Part shown: piece after piece, positions 37,208-45,604 of the stretch
Layout: each line of letters opens with the position of its first letter
How positions within the stretch are numbered: position 1 is the first letter of the stretch
The notes under the pieces: generated by a model
What the model saw: only the letters and a program-made list of their open reading frames with translations
Told to the model about the DNA's origin: nothing
Databases searched by the model: none
NCBI GenBank assembly: GCA_037718865.1
Contig: JBBJMP010000024.1
Coordinates: forward strand, 1-64,000
Direction: 5' to 3'
DNA length: 64,000 nucleotides
Source of the DNA: JADCRZ01 sp037718865
GTDB lineage: Bacteria; Bacteroidota; Bacteroidia; Chitinophagales; Chitinophagaceae
Translations under genes and position numbers: made by a program

Positions 37208-38815
37208 CTAAATCCAGTGCTGAACTGCTAATAAGAATACCATCGTCAATACAAAAAAAGCTAATAAATAATAACTCGCATTATCTACTTTACCAGGTAT
37301 CAGGTACCAGCCTTTTTCTTTTTTGGGTAAGCGTTCGGTCTCATATTTTATTCTTTGTCCCGGGATGGAGTAAGGCGACCATTCTTTCTGATACCCACTC
37401 AAAAGAATACTTGCAGGCAATGACACACCCATATTTATTCCCGCGCCAATCATCGCGTACCAGGGCCAGGATATATTTGTTGTAGCCGCTACTATCCAAA
37501 CCCCGATCAGGCCGGCAAAAACGCCAATCAACAGCCCTTTTTGGGTAGTATGCTTGGAATAAAAACCAAGCAGGTACATGCTCAATTTTGCGCCAACGAA
37601 AAATGAACCCACCTTGCTTAATAACTCCAGGATGGAGCCTGTATTTTTTGAAAAAGCAATAGCGGGAAGAATGATTAGCGCAGCACATAGGATAGTGAAC
37701 CACCTTGCTGATTTAAGATAATGTTGAGGGCTTTTACCAGGCCTGATGAATTTCTGATAAAAATCAACCGTCATAGAAGTTGATAATGAATTGAACGCCG
37801 CATCCAGGCTTGACATACTGGCCGCTAAAACGGCAGCGGCTATAATGCCCAACAGGCCGGGCATTCCACTTTCAGCACCAAAATTCAGGATGATCTTATT
37901 ATCGTTATCAAAAGTCTTTCCACCATAATAGGCATGCAACAAAACGCCCAGTACAACAAAAAAGAAATAGATGAAAAAAGTGGTGAAGCCCATCATCAAT
38001 AATGACTTCTTTGCATCGCCTATGTTTTTGGCAGTCAACGTGCGTTGAACCATCATTTGGTTCGCGCCAAATACCGTAGTGTGGTATATGGTCATGGCAA
38101 TGAGCCCGGTCCATATGGTTGTGGTTTGCGAAACGTCAAACGTCCATTTAACGGGATTTATTTTTCCTTGTGCTTTAAGCTGCGACAGGGTGTCGGCAAA
38201 GGTGCCTGGCATTTTTAAAATTAAAATGTACATAAGAATGCCGGCACCGATCAGGAGTATGCCCGACTGTACCACATCCATTACAATAACGGCTGAAATA
38301 CCGCCCATCATAGTAAAAATCAGGCCTACGATGGCAACAATTATAATGCTTGGGATGACGTCAATACCGGTTATAAAACTAATGACCAGGGATGTGCCAT
38401 ATAGCACCGCCGCTGACGACAGGATTTGCGTTGCCAAAAATACAACCGCTATTACTGTTCTGGATGCGACCCCAAAACGCTTTTCCTGGTAATCGTAAAT
38501 GGAAACCACGCCGCTATTAAAAAAAAATGGCAGGAACAAAGTAACCACCAGCACGATAACGATAGGATAATTTAAATGGATGGCAATTACCGATAAGCCT
38601 TCTTTATAAGACCAGGCCGGTGCACCCATGAACGTCATGGCACTCACGTAAGTAGCAATGGTTGCTATGCCGATAGCCCACCAGGGCATGTTCCTCTTTC
38701 CCAGGTAAAAGTCTTCGGCCGTGTCAACTTTTTTGCTCATATACAGGCCGAGCGCTAATTTCCCTACGAGTAACACGATGAGTATTGTCCAATTGAGCGT
38801 ACCAAAATCATTCAT
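37208..38815 (-). CDS. sodium:solute symporter (SSS family)
   Basis: Starting at 38815 (MNDFGTLNW) the 535-residue protein has about 13 membrane helices. The conserved start region ALGLYMSKKVDTAEDFYLGK with RNMPWWAIGIATIATYVSAM and the later LAASMSSLDAAFNSLSTSMT, which carries a sodium-site Ser/Thr pattern, mark the SSS/SGLT-like fold. It would bring the periplasmic product into the cytoplasm. It lies between HisD-like and SDR genes (16 and 14 bp). Substrate unknown; sialic acid, sugar and organic acid carriers all occur in this family. An ATG at 38926 is further upstream but inside the HisD-like gene. Confidence 0.9.
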   Translation of the reverse strand: MNDFGTLNWTILIVLLVGKLALGLYMSKKVDTAEDFYLGKRNMPWWAIGIATIATYVSAMTFMGAPAWSYKEGLSVIAIHLNYPIVIVLVVTLFLPFFFNSGVVSIYDYQEKRFGVASRTVIAVVFLATQILSSAAVLYGTSLVISFITGIDVIPSIIIVAIVGLIFTMMGGISAVIVMDVVQSGILLIGAGILMYILILKMPGTFADTLSQLKAQGKINPVKWTFDVSQTTTIWTGLIAMTIYHTTVFGANQMMVQRTLTAKNIGDAKKSLLMMGFTTFFIYFFFVVLGVLLHAYYGGKTFDNDNKIILNFGAESGMPGLLGIIAAAVLAASMSSLDAAFNSLSTSMTVDFYQKFIRPGKSPQHYLKSARWFTILCAALIILPAIAFSKNTGSILELLSKVGSFFVGAKLSMYLLGFYSKHTTQKGLLIGVFAGLIGVWIVAATTNISWPWYAMIGAGINMGVSLPASILLSGYQKEWSPYSIPGQRIKYETERLPKKEKGWYLIPGKVDNASYYLLAFFVLTMVFLLAVQHWI

Positions 38816-38831
38816 GATGTTGATTGTTGTT

Positions 38832-40145
38832 TTAAAGCGGAAATTCCACTGACTCACTTTTCTTTCCATACCGGCGCACCCGCAAATCTGCCTGTTCTTT
38901 GTGTCCCATGAAGCCTTCAATTTCACAAAGCCGGGAACAATAACTACCCACTAAAGCACTAGCCTCATCAGTCGTAATTTTCTGGTAAGTACAGGTTTTA
39001 ATAAACTTACCTACCCACAGTCCACCTGTATAGCGGGCTGCTTTTTTTGTAGGCAATGTATGATTTGTACCAATCACCTTATCTCCGAAGGCCACATTTG
39101 TTCTATTACCTAAAAACAAGGCGCCGTAGTTTTTCATATTGTTTAAAAAGTAATCCGGGTCTTTGGTATTAACCTGTACATGTTCACTGGCAATATCATC
39201 AGCTACGGCCAACATCTCTTCATAAGTGTCTACCAGGATTATCTGTCCATAATCTTCCCATGCTTTGCCTGCTAAATCAGCAGTGGTCAATACCGCCAGT
39301 TGGCGTTTCACCTCGTCCTCAATCTGCAGGGCCAACTCTTTACAATTGGTAAGTAGAATTGCAGGAGAATTGGGACCATGTTCTGCCTGGCCTAACAAGT
39401 CAGTCACCACTTGTTCGGCATCAGTTGTTTCATCTGCTATGACTAACGTTTCTGTTGGCCCTGCCAGCAAGTCAATCCCCACCTGGCCAAACAACTGCCG
39501 TTTGGCTTCTGCCACGTATTGGTTACCGGGACCCACAATCATGTCCACCTGCTGCATGCCCACACATCCATAAGCCATTGCTGCCATAGCCTGTACGCCA
39601 CCGAGAATGTATATTTCATCTGCTCCGCCAAAATGCATTGCCGCCACTGTTTCGGCCGGAGGAATTTTTGTGTTGGGATCAGGAGGCGTACAGGCAATGA
39701 CTCTTTTCACTCCTGCTACTTTTGCTGTTAAAACGCTCATATGTGCCGATGCTACCATCGGGTATCTGCCGCCCGGCACATAGCAACCAGCACTATTTAC
39801 AGGAATGTTTTTATGTCCAAGTATAACACCTGGTATGGTCTCAATTTCTATGTCATGCAATGAAGATTTCTGTATTTGCGCAAACCGCCTGACCTGAGCC
39901 TGTGCCCATTTGATGTCATCGATTGTTTTTGCAGGAACAGAGGCAATAATGTCCTGGATCTGTTTTTCCGATAACCGGAAGGAATCTGGCGTCCAGTTAT
40001 CAAATTTTCCGGAAAGTTCCCGTACGGCAACGTCCCTTCGTTGCTGGACGTCATTGAGAATGCCCTCAACAATTTGCCTGGCTTTGGCCTGGTTTGCAAA
40101 GGAATCTGCTTCGGTGATTCCCTTTTTGATATATTTAACTGCCAT
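38832..40145 (-). CDS. histidinol dehydrogenase-like NAD-dependent alcohol dehydrogenase
   Basis: The 437-residue enzyme belongs to the HisD family, which oxidises a primary alcohol to an acid in two NAD steps with zinc. Zinc and catalytic positions are kept: GQAEHGPNS (Gln and His), SEHVQV (Glu-His), FGDKVIGTNHTLPT (Asp) and EIEGFMGHKEQADLR (His). NAD-binding VPGGRYPM and VGPGNQYVAEAKRQ are present. It is not in a his operon but in a SusC-led catabolic one, so it is probably a catabolic relative, like HpsN for sulfopropanediol. Substrate cannot be read from sequence. Confidence 0.85.
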   Translation of the reverse strand: MAVKYIKKGITEADSFANQAKARQIVEGILNDVQQRRDVAVRELSGKFDNWTPDSFRLSEKQIQDIIASVPAKTIDDIKWAQAQVRRFAQIQKSSLHDIEIETIPGVILGHKNIPVNSAGCYVPGGRYPMVASAHMSVLTAKVAGVKRVIACTPPDPNTKIPPAETVAAMHFGGADEIYILGGVQAMAAMAYGCVGMQQVDMIVGPGNQYVAEAKRQLFGQVGIDLLAGPTETLVIADETTDAEQVVTDLLGQAEHGPNSPAILLTNCKELALQIEDEVKRQLAVLTTADLAGKAWEDYGQIILVDTYEEMLAVADDIASEHVQVNTKDPDYFLNNMKNYGALFLGNRTNVAFGDKVIGTNHTLPTKKAARYTGGLWVGKFIKTCTYQKITTDEASALVGSYCSRLCEIEGFMGHKEQADLRVRRYGKKSESVEFPL

Positions 40146-40244
40146 GTTTTAGATTAAAATTGATTATTGAAAATGAAAAGATCGAAAGCCGTTTGTTCAT
40201 GACAATCAGGCTGCGAGGCACCCTGCGAACGTCTGGCCATTGCG

Positions 40245-41270
40245 TTAGTATTTTTTTGGAGGAGCCGGATAATCACCACCTACTACGAAATAGGCAAAGC
40301 CTTCCTTCAGCGCCTGTATATTACGCAGCGACCCCTTGGGGAACGACATAATATCGCCGTCTTTCATGGTTTCCTTCATTGACGTACCGTCAAACCCGCA
40401 TGACACCTGGAACTCCCCACGATGAACCAGCATCACTTCCACCTCTTCACGGCTATATTTCCCGGTTTCACCTACACCTGTAGCCTCTAAACCATACACG
40501 TTAAACTGATCGCCGTTGTGATCGCTTGGTTTTACCTGGAAGTTATGTTCCTTGCTATCTGCCGGCCCAATGATATCAATCCATTTCAGGCTGGCAGGGG
40601 TCCGGTTAGGGAATCCCTGGTATATCGACGGCGAATAAGAACCTATACGACCTACGGAGCGAGACATTTCTACCGGGGTGTACTCGTCAAAAGTTTTTAA
40701 CTCGGCTTCCGTTAAGGTTTCTTTCGCTTTGATGTCACCAGGAATCTTTTCCCCCACCGTTGTATCCACCAGTTTTCCATTTTCCAATAATACGAGGCCA
40801 TAGCCCCGGGCTTCTTCAATTACCCTTGGCAGCCATACAACACCTCCGCCGGCGTCATCATGGCCCAGAATGGAAAAGATCATCCCGTATTCATCGCCCA
40901 CGTTTTCAAATCCACGAAACATATTAGTTGGTAATGAAATGATATCGCCGGGATACAGGATGGTTTCGGCCTTGCAGTCACTGTTCCAGTAGAACCGCCA
41001 GGTGCCACTATACACCATAAATATTTCTGCTGTGAAATGAGAGTGCGGTGAGTTTTTTATATGTGGCGGCTGCCCTGCCGCACCAATGCAAAATCCATGT
41101 AGCTCGGTCAGGTTTACGCGCTGGTGTTTGCTTTCGGAAACACCTCCACCAATAATGCTGAAATTATCTTTACGATGACTGCCAGGTGTTTTGGCATCAA
41201 TAAAGGCAGCTTTGCAGGGCATCAGTTGCTCAAACCGTATAAGCCTTTGTTGTAATGCAGTTTGATCCAT
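40245..41270 (-). CDS. bicupin protein
   Basis: The 341-residue soluble protein has two cupin barrels. The first (about residues 60-140) has HIKNSPHSHFTAEIFMVYSG and YPGDIISLPTNMFRGFENVG, with His and Glu as metal ligands; the second (about 240-335) has SREEVEVMLVHRGEFQVSCG and GDIMSFPKGSLRNIQAL and fewer clear His. The layout resembles gentisate-type dioxygenases and two-domain isomerases, but no family signature decides between them. It lies 99 bp before the HisD-like gene and after an NTF2-like gene in the same operon. Confidence 0.8.
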   Translation of the reverse strand: MDQTALQQRLIRFEQLMPCKAAFIDAKTPGSHRKDNFSIIGGGVSESKHQRVNLTELHGFCIGAAGQPPHIKNSPHSHFTAEIFMVYSGTWRFYWNSDCKAETILYPGDIISLPTNMFRGFENVGDEYGMIFSILGHDDAGGGVVWLPRVIEEARGYGLVLLENGKLVDTTVGEKIPGDIKAKETLTEAELKTFDEYTPVEMSRSVGRIGSYSPSIYQGFPNRTPASLKWIDIIGPADSKEHNFQVKPSDHNGDQFNVYGLEATGVGETGKYSREEVEVMLVHRGEFQVSCGFDGTSMKETMKDGDIMSFPKGSLRNIQALKEGFAYFVVGGDYPAPPKKY

Positions 41271-41398
41271 GTTTTTATTTTTTTGTGATCATTGGGGAAA
41301 TCTAGTTGGTACTATTTAACACAGAAGCACTCTATTCGTCTGTTAGACATATTTAGTAGTTCTATTTTTTTTAACCGGAGTGCCTCTGCGCCAAATAA

Positions 41399-42439
41399 TT
41401 ATTTGCTGGTTTCTTTTAAATGCGAAAATTCAACACCATCATTTGCATGAATCTGGCATAGCACATCAAAGCCATCAAACACCATCCACTCCTCAGCAAT
41501 GCTTCCTTCCCTGATGATGAAATGACTGATGCCCATAACAATTACCGGTATGCCGGTTGAGCCTTGAAAAAATCCGTTACCGTTATGCGTACCCGTAATT
41601 TTCCACCTGGCGGCCAATTCTGTTTTGTTCTTGGTTTTATTACTTGTTATTCTTTCTACTTTTACTTTGGCATCAGCGAAGGAGTCCGAAAGGTTTTTTA
41701 CAAATCCTGCAATCTGTGCAGGGCCAATGAATTTATGATTGCAAATGGCATGGACGACGCTTTGTTCTGAATAGTAATGATTGAAATCACCATAGTTATG
41801 ATCATCCCATGCATTAAATAAGGACAATATCAATTCTTCATCAATAGAATGATCGTAATGAGCGATGGCGTTGTTTTTTGCGATAGAAGCAGGTTGGTGA
41901 GCAAGGCTTGATTTTTTTTTGTAGCGATGGTCCCTCTTAGCCATCTCAACAGGGTCGAACCCAAGTTGCTGTATAAGATAGAGGTTATCTCTGACCAGCC
42001 ATTCTTCATAAATTTTATTATTGGCAATTTTACAATCGGCAATCGTGCGAAAGAATACCTTTTTGCCGGTAGCTTTTCCAAACTCGCTGGCACCTTCGTT
42101 TGTGGCAGTAGAGGCAATTCTGTGAGAAGTATAAAAATGTCCTTCATCATTCATTGACCAGATAACAGCTTCGCCTTTCATCTTTCTGTCAGGAAAAGAG
42201 GAAAGTGTTTCTATTGTTCCATTGATAACCGCGTCAATACCGGTAACTTTCCTTGCCCCGAAATGAATGACAATGTCCTTTGTATAGGTATTGTGTATTT
42301 CCCAGACGGCCTTTTTTTCCCAAATTTCATCCGTGATCTTCAGTATATAGTCTACAATATTGTGATACTTATCTTCAAATCCCGGAAGCGATTGCGTAGG
42401 ACCGCCAAGTGTATATTCTTGTGTTTCTATATGAATCAT
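41399..42439 (-). CDS. double NTF2/SnoaL-like protein (B)
   Basis: The 346-residue protein again holds two SnoaL/NTF2-like units. Unit one has IHNTYTKDIVIHFGARKVTG and RIASTATNEGASEFGKATGK with KIYEEWLVRDNLYLIQQLGF; unit two has YYSEQSVVHAICNHKFIGPA, GTHNGNGFFQGSTGIPVIVM and AEEWMVFDGFDVLCQI. The WLVRDN and EEWMVFD ends are typical of ester-cyclase-like SnoaL proteins. The ATG at 42439 was taken over a GTG one codon earlier. It follows the aldolase gene by 36 bp. Having two such proteins in one operon suggests two related steps or a heteromer. Confidence 0.75.
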   Translation of the reverse strand: MIHIETQEYTLGGPTQSLPGFEDKYHNIVDYILKITDEIWEKKAVWEIHNTYTKDIVIHFGARKVTGIDAVINGTIETLSSFPDRKMKGEAVIWSMNDEGHFYTSHRIASTATNEGASEFGKATGKKVFFRTIADCKIANNKIYEEWLVRDNLYLIQQLGFDPVEMAKRDHRYKKKSSLAHQPASIAKNNAIAHYDHSIDEELILSLFNAWDDHNYGDFNHYYSEQSVVHAICNHKFIGPAQIAGFVKNLSDSFADAKVKVERITSNKTKNKTELAARWKITGTHNGNGFFQGSTGIPVIVMGISHFIIREGSIAEEWMVFDGFDVLCQIHANDGVEFSHLKETSK

Positions 42440-42475
42440 CACACGTTGCTTTTAAAAATCCGTATACTTTATCAA

Positions 42476-43234
42476 TTAGTTTTTCAAGGTATTTACAATC
42501 TGCTTAGCAGATTCTGTTAGCATCATACTGTCTGATTTTACAGCGATGAATCTAAATCCCATGTCCCTCATTTTTTTGGCATCTTCAATGTTTGCACACC
42601 AGATGCCTGGTATTACCTGATGCTTTGCGCAAAAGCTTAATATCTTATCAATAGCATCATCGAATAAGGGAGAATTAGTCGAATGCCCCGCCTTGCCTGT
42701 AAGAGATAATTTTAAGTCCCCGGACCCCACGAAAACAGCATCCAGACCTTTTACCGATAAAATCTCGCCGATATTATCCATCGACTCTTTCGTCTCGATC
42801 ATAGCAAAAGTCATGATCTCTTCATTGGCATAATCGGCGTAATCCATTCCCGCATATACCCTGGCTCTTGTTGGTCCGAAGCTCCTGATTCCTTCAGGCG
42901 GATATTTACAAGCCCTGACAAAATTTTCACAATCGGCTGCTGAATTGATCATGGGACATATAATAGCATAAGCGCCTCCATCTAAAAGCCTCATAATCTG
43001 TCCCGGGTCATTCCATGGTACTCTTGCCATAGGTACAGCATCAGAGGTAGATATCGCTTGCATCATCTGAATAGCTGTTTCAATGCCCATTAGCCCATGT
43101 TGCATATCAACCGTTATGCTATTCCATCCCGCATGAGCCATTACCTCTGCAGTCCAGCTATTAGGTATATGCAACCATCCGTTTGAGACAGTACCTCCGT
43201 TGTTCAGCACCTCCTTTAACTTATTCTTTTTCAT
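42476..43234 (-). CDS. HpcH/HpaI-family aldolase
   Basis: The 252-residue TIM-barrel enzyme belongs to the class II pyruvate-dependent aldolases (HpaI, GarL). Marks are WNSITVDMQHGLMGIETAIQ (catalytic His region), PMARVPWNDPGQIMRLLDGG, AYAIICPMINSAADCENFVR and IETKESMDNIGEILSVKGLD with VFVGSGDLKLSLTG. It would release pyruvate or a similar keto-acid and an aldehyde from a hydroxy-keto-acid. The start overlaps the alpha/beta hydrolase gene by 14 bases, so the two are coupled. Confidence 0.88.
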   Translation of the reverse strand: MKKNKLKEVLNNGGTVSNGWLHIPNSWTAEVMAHAGWNSITVDMQHGLMGIETAIQMMQAISTSDAVPMARVPWNDPGQIMRLLDGGAYAIICPMINSAADCENFVRACKYPPEGIRSFGPTRARVYAGMDYADYANEEIMTFAMIETKESMDNIGEILSVKGLDAVFVGSGDLKLSLTGKAGHSTNSPLFDDAIDKILSFCAKHQVIPGIWCANIEDAKKMRDMGFRFIAVKSDSMMLTESAKQIVNTLKN

Positions 43235-43967
43235 ATGACAGTTGGTTCACGACACTATGAAGAGCGTCAGTGGTAAGCCACCATTTCCTGATAACTTCGT
43301 TCACTTTTCCGGGTTGCTCTAACGTGGTTAAATGACCGCAGTTTTCAATGATCTCCAGTGTGCTGTTAGGTATCATTGCAGCCATTTGTGCATGTATTTC
43401 GGGTGTACAGACTTTATCCTGCCTGCCCGTAATTATTAGTGTCGGACATTTAATAAAAGGAAGGTCTGCTGTACTATCAGGCCTTCCCAACTGGCTCTTT
43501 ATCTGTTTATAAAACTTATCTTTGCCAACGCCCAGAGCCATATCCAATATGTGCTTTCTTATGCCCGGCATAAGTGCATGATCCGGATGGAGCATGGCAT
43601 CTTTCAAATTATTTGCAATAATCTCTTTAAACTCCCCACGGCGGGCCATGCTAACAAATCGTTGCTGTGTAATTCTTGTTTCACTGGATGGGAGCTTGAA
43701 GGTCGTATTTAATAAAATCAGCCTCTTCATTCTTTCAGGCGCTTGCCGCCACATTTCAAAAGCAATAATTCCCCCATAAGAAAGCCCCATTACTGAAAAA
43801 TCTCCTTCTGTACTGTCTAGTATGTTGGCGGCAACTCGTTGCAGAGCATCGGAACTGCTGTGATCTCCTATAGTGCATTGGGCAAAATCACTAAACGCTT
43901 GTACCTGGTGATGAAAAAGTGATGCATCACACAAAGTACCTGGTATCATAATCAGATGGTCTTTCAT
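43221..43967 (-). CDS. alpha/beta hydrolase
   Basis: The 248-residue protein has the alpha/beta hydrolase fold: oxyanion segment MIPGTLCDASLF, nucleophile elbow GLSYGG (Ser63), acid in ITGRQDKVCTPE and His in NCGHLTTLEQP. It has no signal peptide, so it acts in the cytoplasm, probably on an ester or a C-C bond of the imported compound. It follows SusD by 121 bp and overlaps the aldolase gene by 14 bases. Confidence 0.88.
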   Translation of the reverse strand: MKDHLIMIPGTLCDASLFHHQVQAFSDFAQCTIGDHSSSDALQRVAANILDSTEGDFSVMGLSYGGIIAFEMWRQAPERMKRLILLNTTFKLPSSETRITQQRFVSMARRGEFKEIIANNLKDAMLHPDHALMPGIRKHILDMALGVGKDKFYKQIKSQLGRPDSTADLPFIKCPTLIITGRQDKVCTPEIHAQMAAMIPNSTLEIIENCGHLTTLEQPGKVNEVIRKWWLTTDALHSVVNQLSYEKE

Positions 43968-44013
43968 CTAACAATCGTTTTTGTATTATATTAAAACCCT
44001 TTCCACACTTCCA

Positions 44014-44029
44014 AACCCCGGCAGGGGTT
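44014..44029. other. GC-rich hairpin between SusD and hydrolase genes
   Basis: AACCCC and GGGGTT arms flank a 4-base loop. No T-run follows on either strand, so termination is doubtful; it might lower transcription or stabilise mRNA ends after SusD. Confidence 0.3.
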
Positions 44030-44088
44030 CATTGTTGATTCATGCCTCTATACCCAACGCCGGTCAGACCCTGACAGGCGAAGCATTC

Positions 44089-45549
44089 TTAATTTTGATA
44101 CCAATGTTTGGCAGTAATATTATCACCTCCAATGCTAGTGGACCCCGCTTTATAATTTAACGAATTGATTGATTGCTCCAGTTGTGGATAGAATATTCTT
44201 GTTGGCACTTTGCCGGCAGTTACTGTAGTAGCCAGGGCACCAATGGTAAGGTTAGGCAACCCCGTTCTTTTATACTCTCCCCATGCTTCCACTGTATTAT
44301 TGAGGAAGAAGGCCATCCACTTCTGATCCATTACTCGCACCAGGGTATTATTCCACGCCACGGCAGGAAGATCTAAAAAGCCGGGCGGAATTTCTATGGC
44401 CCATTGGCTAAAATTGGCGGTAATACCTGCATCGTAATATTGTTTCGCCGAAGTTCCCGTATTGATCCAGTTTTTCATAGCGGCTTCTGCAAGGATGAAT
44501 TTGACCTCTGCATTAGAAATAATAGTGAAATCCAGAAGCCCGTTGTTTACAAATCTTGTGGTCAATACAGAGGTGTTCGCATCCCCATTGCCGTTCCAGG
44601 ATTGAGCTTGCTCCCGTGGAATTCCGTTTGGCACTCCCTCATGATTAGGAAATTGTGCTATGTTCACAGGGCGCCTGAAAAAGAAATCAACCCTCGGGTC
44701 GTCATACACTTCGTACACCTGCTGAATTCTCTTTGACATGCTCAAGCCAGAAAATACAGTAATGGATTGCACTGCAAACGAGGAAATATTAGGACTGGTG
44801 CCGCTAAAATCATATACCCCTGCTTCACTATTATTGTTGATGATCGGATAGGCAGTGGGGTCGCTTACGATCGCGTTAATCTCGGCAGGTGCATTTACTT
44901 CCGTCCTGTTTGACAATCTTAAAAGATAGCGTAATCTAAGGGAGTTGGCCAATTTTCTCCATTTCATAACATCGCCCTTAAAAAGCACATCGCCACCTGC
45001 AACAAAACCTGAACTAGCTGCAAAAGTTGTGTTCGCTTCTTTCAGGTCTTTAAGCACGTTGGTATAAATGGTTTGTTGCTTATCGTACGCAGGATTTGTA
45101 TTGTTAATACCAAGGCCCGATTCAATCCCAGGCGCATCTATCCACAATTCTGTATTGGTAGCCATATAGAATGCCCTCATTGTTTTGCCTGCGGCCTCAT
45201 AAGCGCCCAAATTTCTTTCTTTAGCCGCAGAAATCATGTCATTGGCGTTAGAGATGGCTGAGTAATTCTGCCGCCATACTGCATTGAAAAAGGCAGAGCC
45301 GGTAGCGAAATCATAAGCGTCCAGCTGATTATCATTACGCCTTACATAGTACTGCATGATCTGGTCTGTAAGCCATGTCTGCAAGGTCATGTGATCGTTG
45401 ATCGGTTCAAATATTACGCTTGGCAATAAAGTAGCCGGATTGTTGCTTGTAGGTGCATTTCTGTTAGTGTTTAACTCTTCAAATTTCTTGGTACATGAAG
45501 CAATCACCAGCATCACAACAAACAAACATAAAATTTTTGCTTTGTTCAT
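44089..45549 (-). CDS. SusD/RagB-type outer-membrane lipoprotein (SusD-like_2)
   Basis: The 486-residue lipoprotein has the lipobox LVIASC (Cys 19) and the start KKFEELNTNRNAPTSNNPAT, with LPSVIFEP shortly after, of the second SusD-like family (PF12771 type). Later blocks are AAGKTMRAFYMATNTELWID, FKGDVMKWRKLANSLRLRYL and FILAEAAMKNW. It is the surface partner of the SusC protein 55 bp upstream. This SusD group is often linked to ligands other than polysaccharides, in line with the unusual enzymes downstream. Confidence 0.92.
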   Translation of the reverse strand: MNKAKILCLFVVMLVIASCTKKFEELNTNRNAPTSNNPATLLPSVIFEPINDHMTLQTWLTDQIMQYYVRRNDNQLDAYDFATGSAFFNAVWRQNYSAISNANDMISAAKERNLGAYEAAGKTMRAFYMATNTELWIDAPGIESGLGINNTNPAYDKQQTIYTNVLKDLKEANTTFAASSGFVAGGDVLFKGDVMKWRKLANSLRLRYLLRLSNRTEVNAPAEINAIVSDPTAYPIINNNSEAGVYDFSGTSPNISSFAVQSITVFSGLSMSKRIQQVYEVYDDPRVDFFFRRPVNIAQFPNHEGVPNGIPREQAQSWNGNGDANTSVLTTRFVNNGLLDFTIISNAEVKFILAEAAMKNWINTGTSAKQYYDAGITANFSQWAIEIPPGFLDLPAVAWNNTLVRVMDQKWMAFFLNNTVEAWGEYKRTGLPNLTIGALATTVTAGKVPTRIFYPQLEQSINSLNYKAGSTSIGGDNITAKHWYQN

Positions 45550-45604
45550 TTTTGGTATTTTTAATACTTTATTAATAATATTCTGATCATTGCGCTTAGA
45601 TCTT

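Noticed and set aside
38832..40145. Histidine biosynthesis (hisD) role
   Set aside because: No other his genes nearby and the gene is embedded between a symporter and a bicupin gene in a SusC-led operon.
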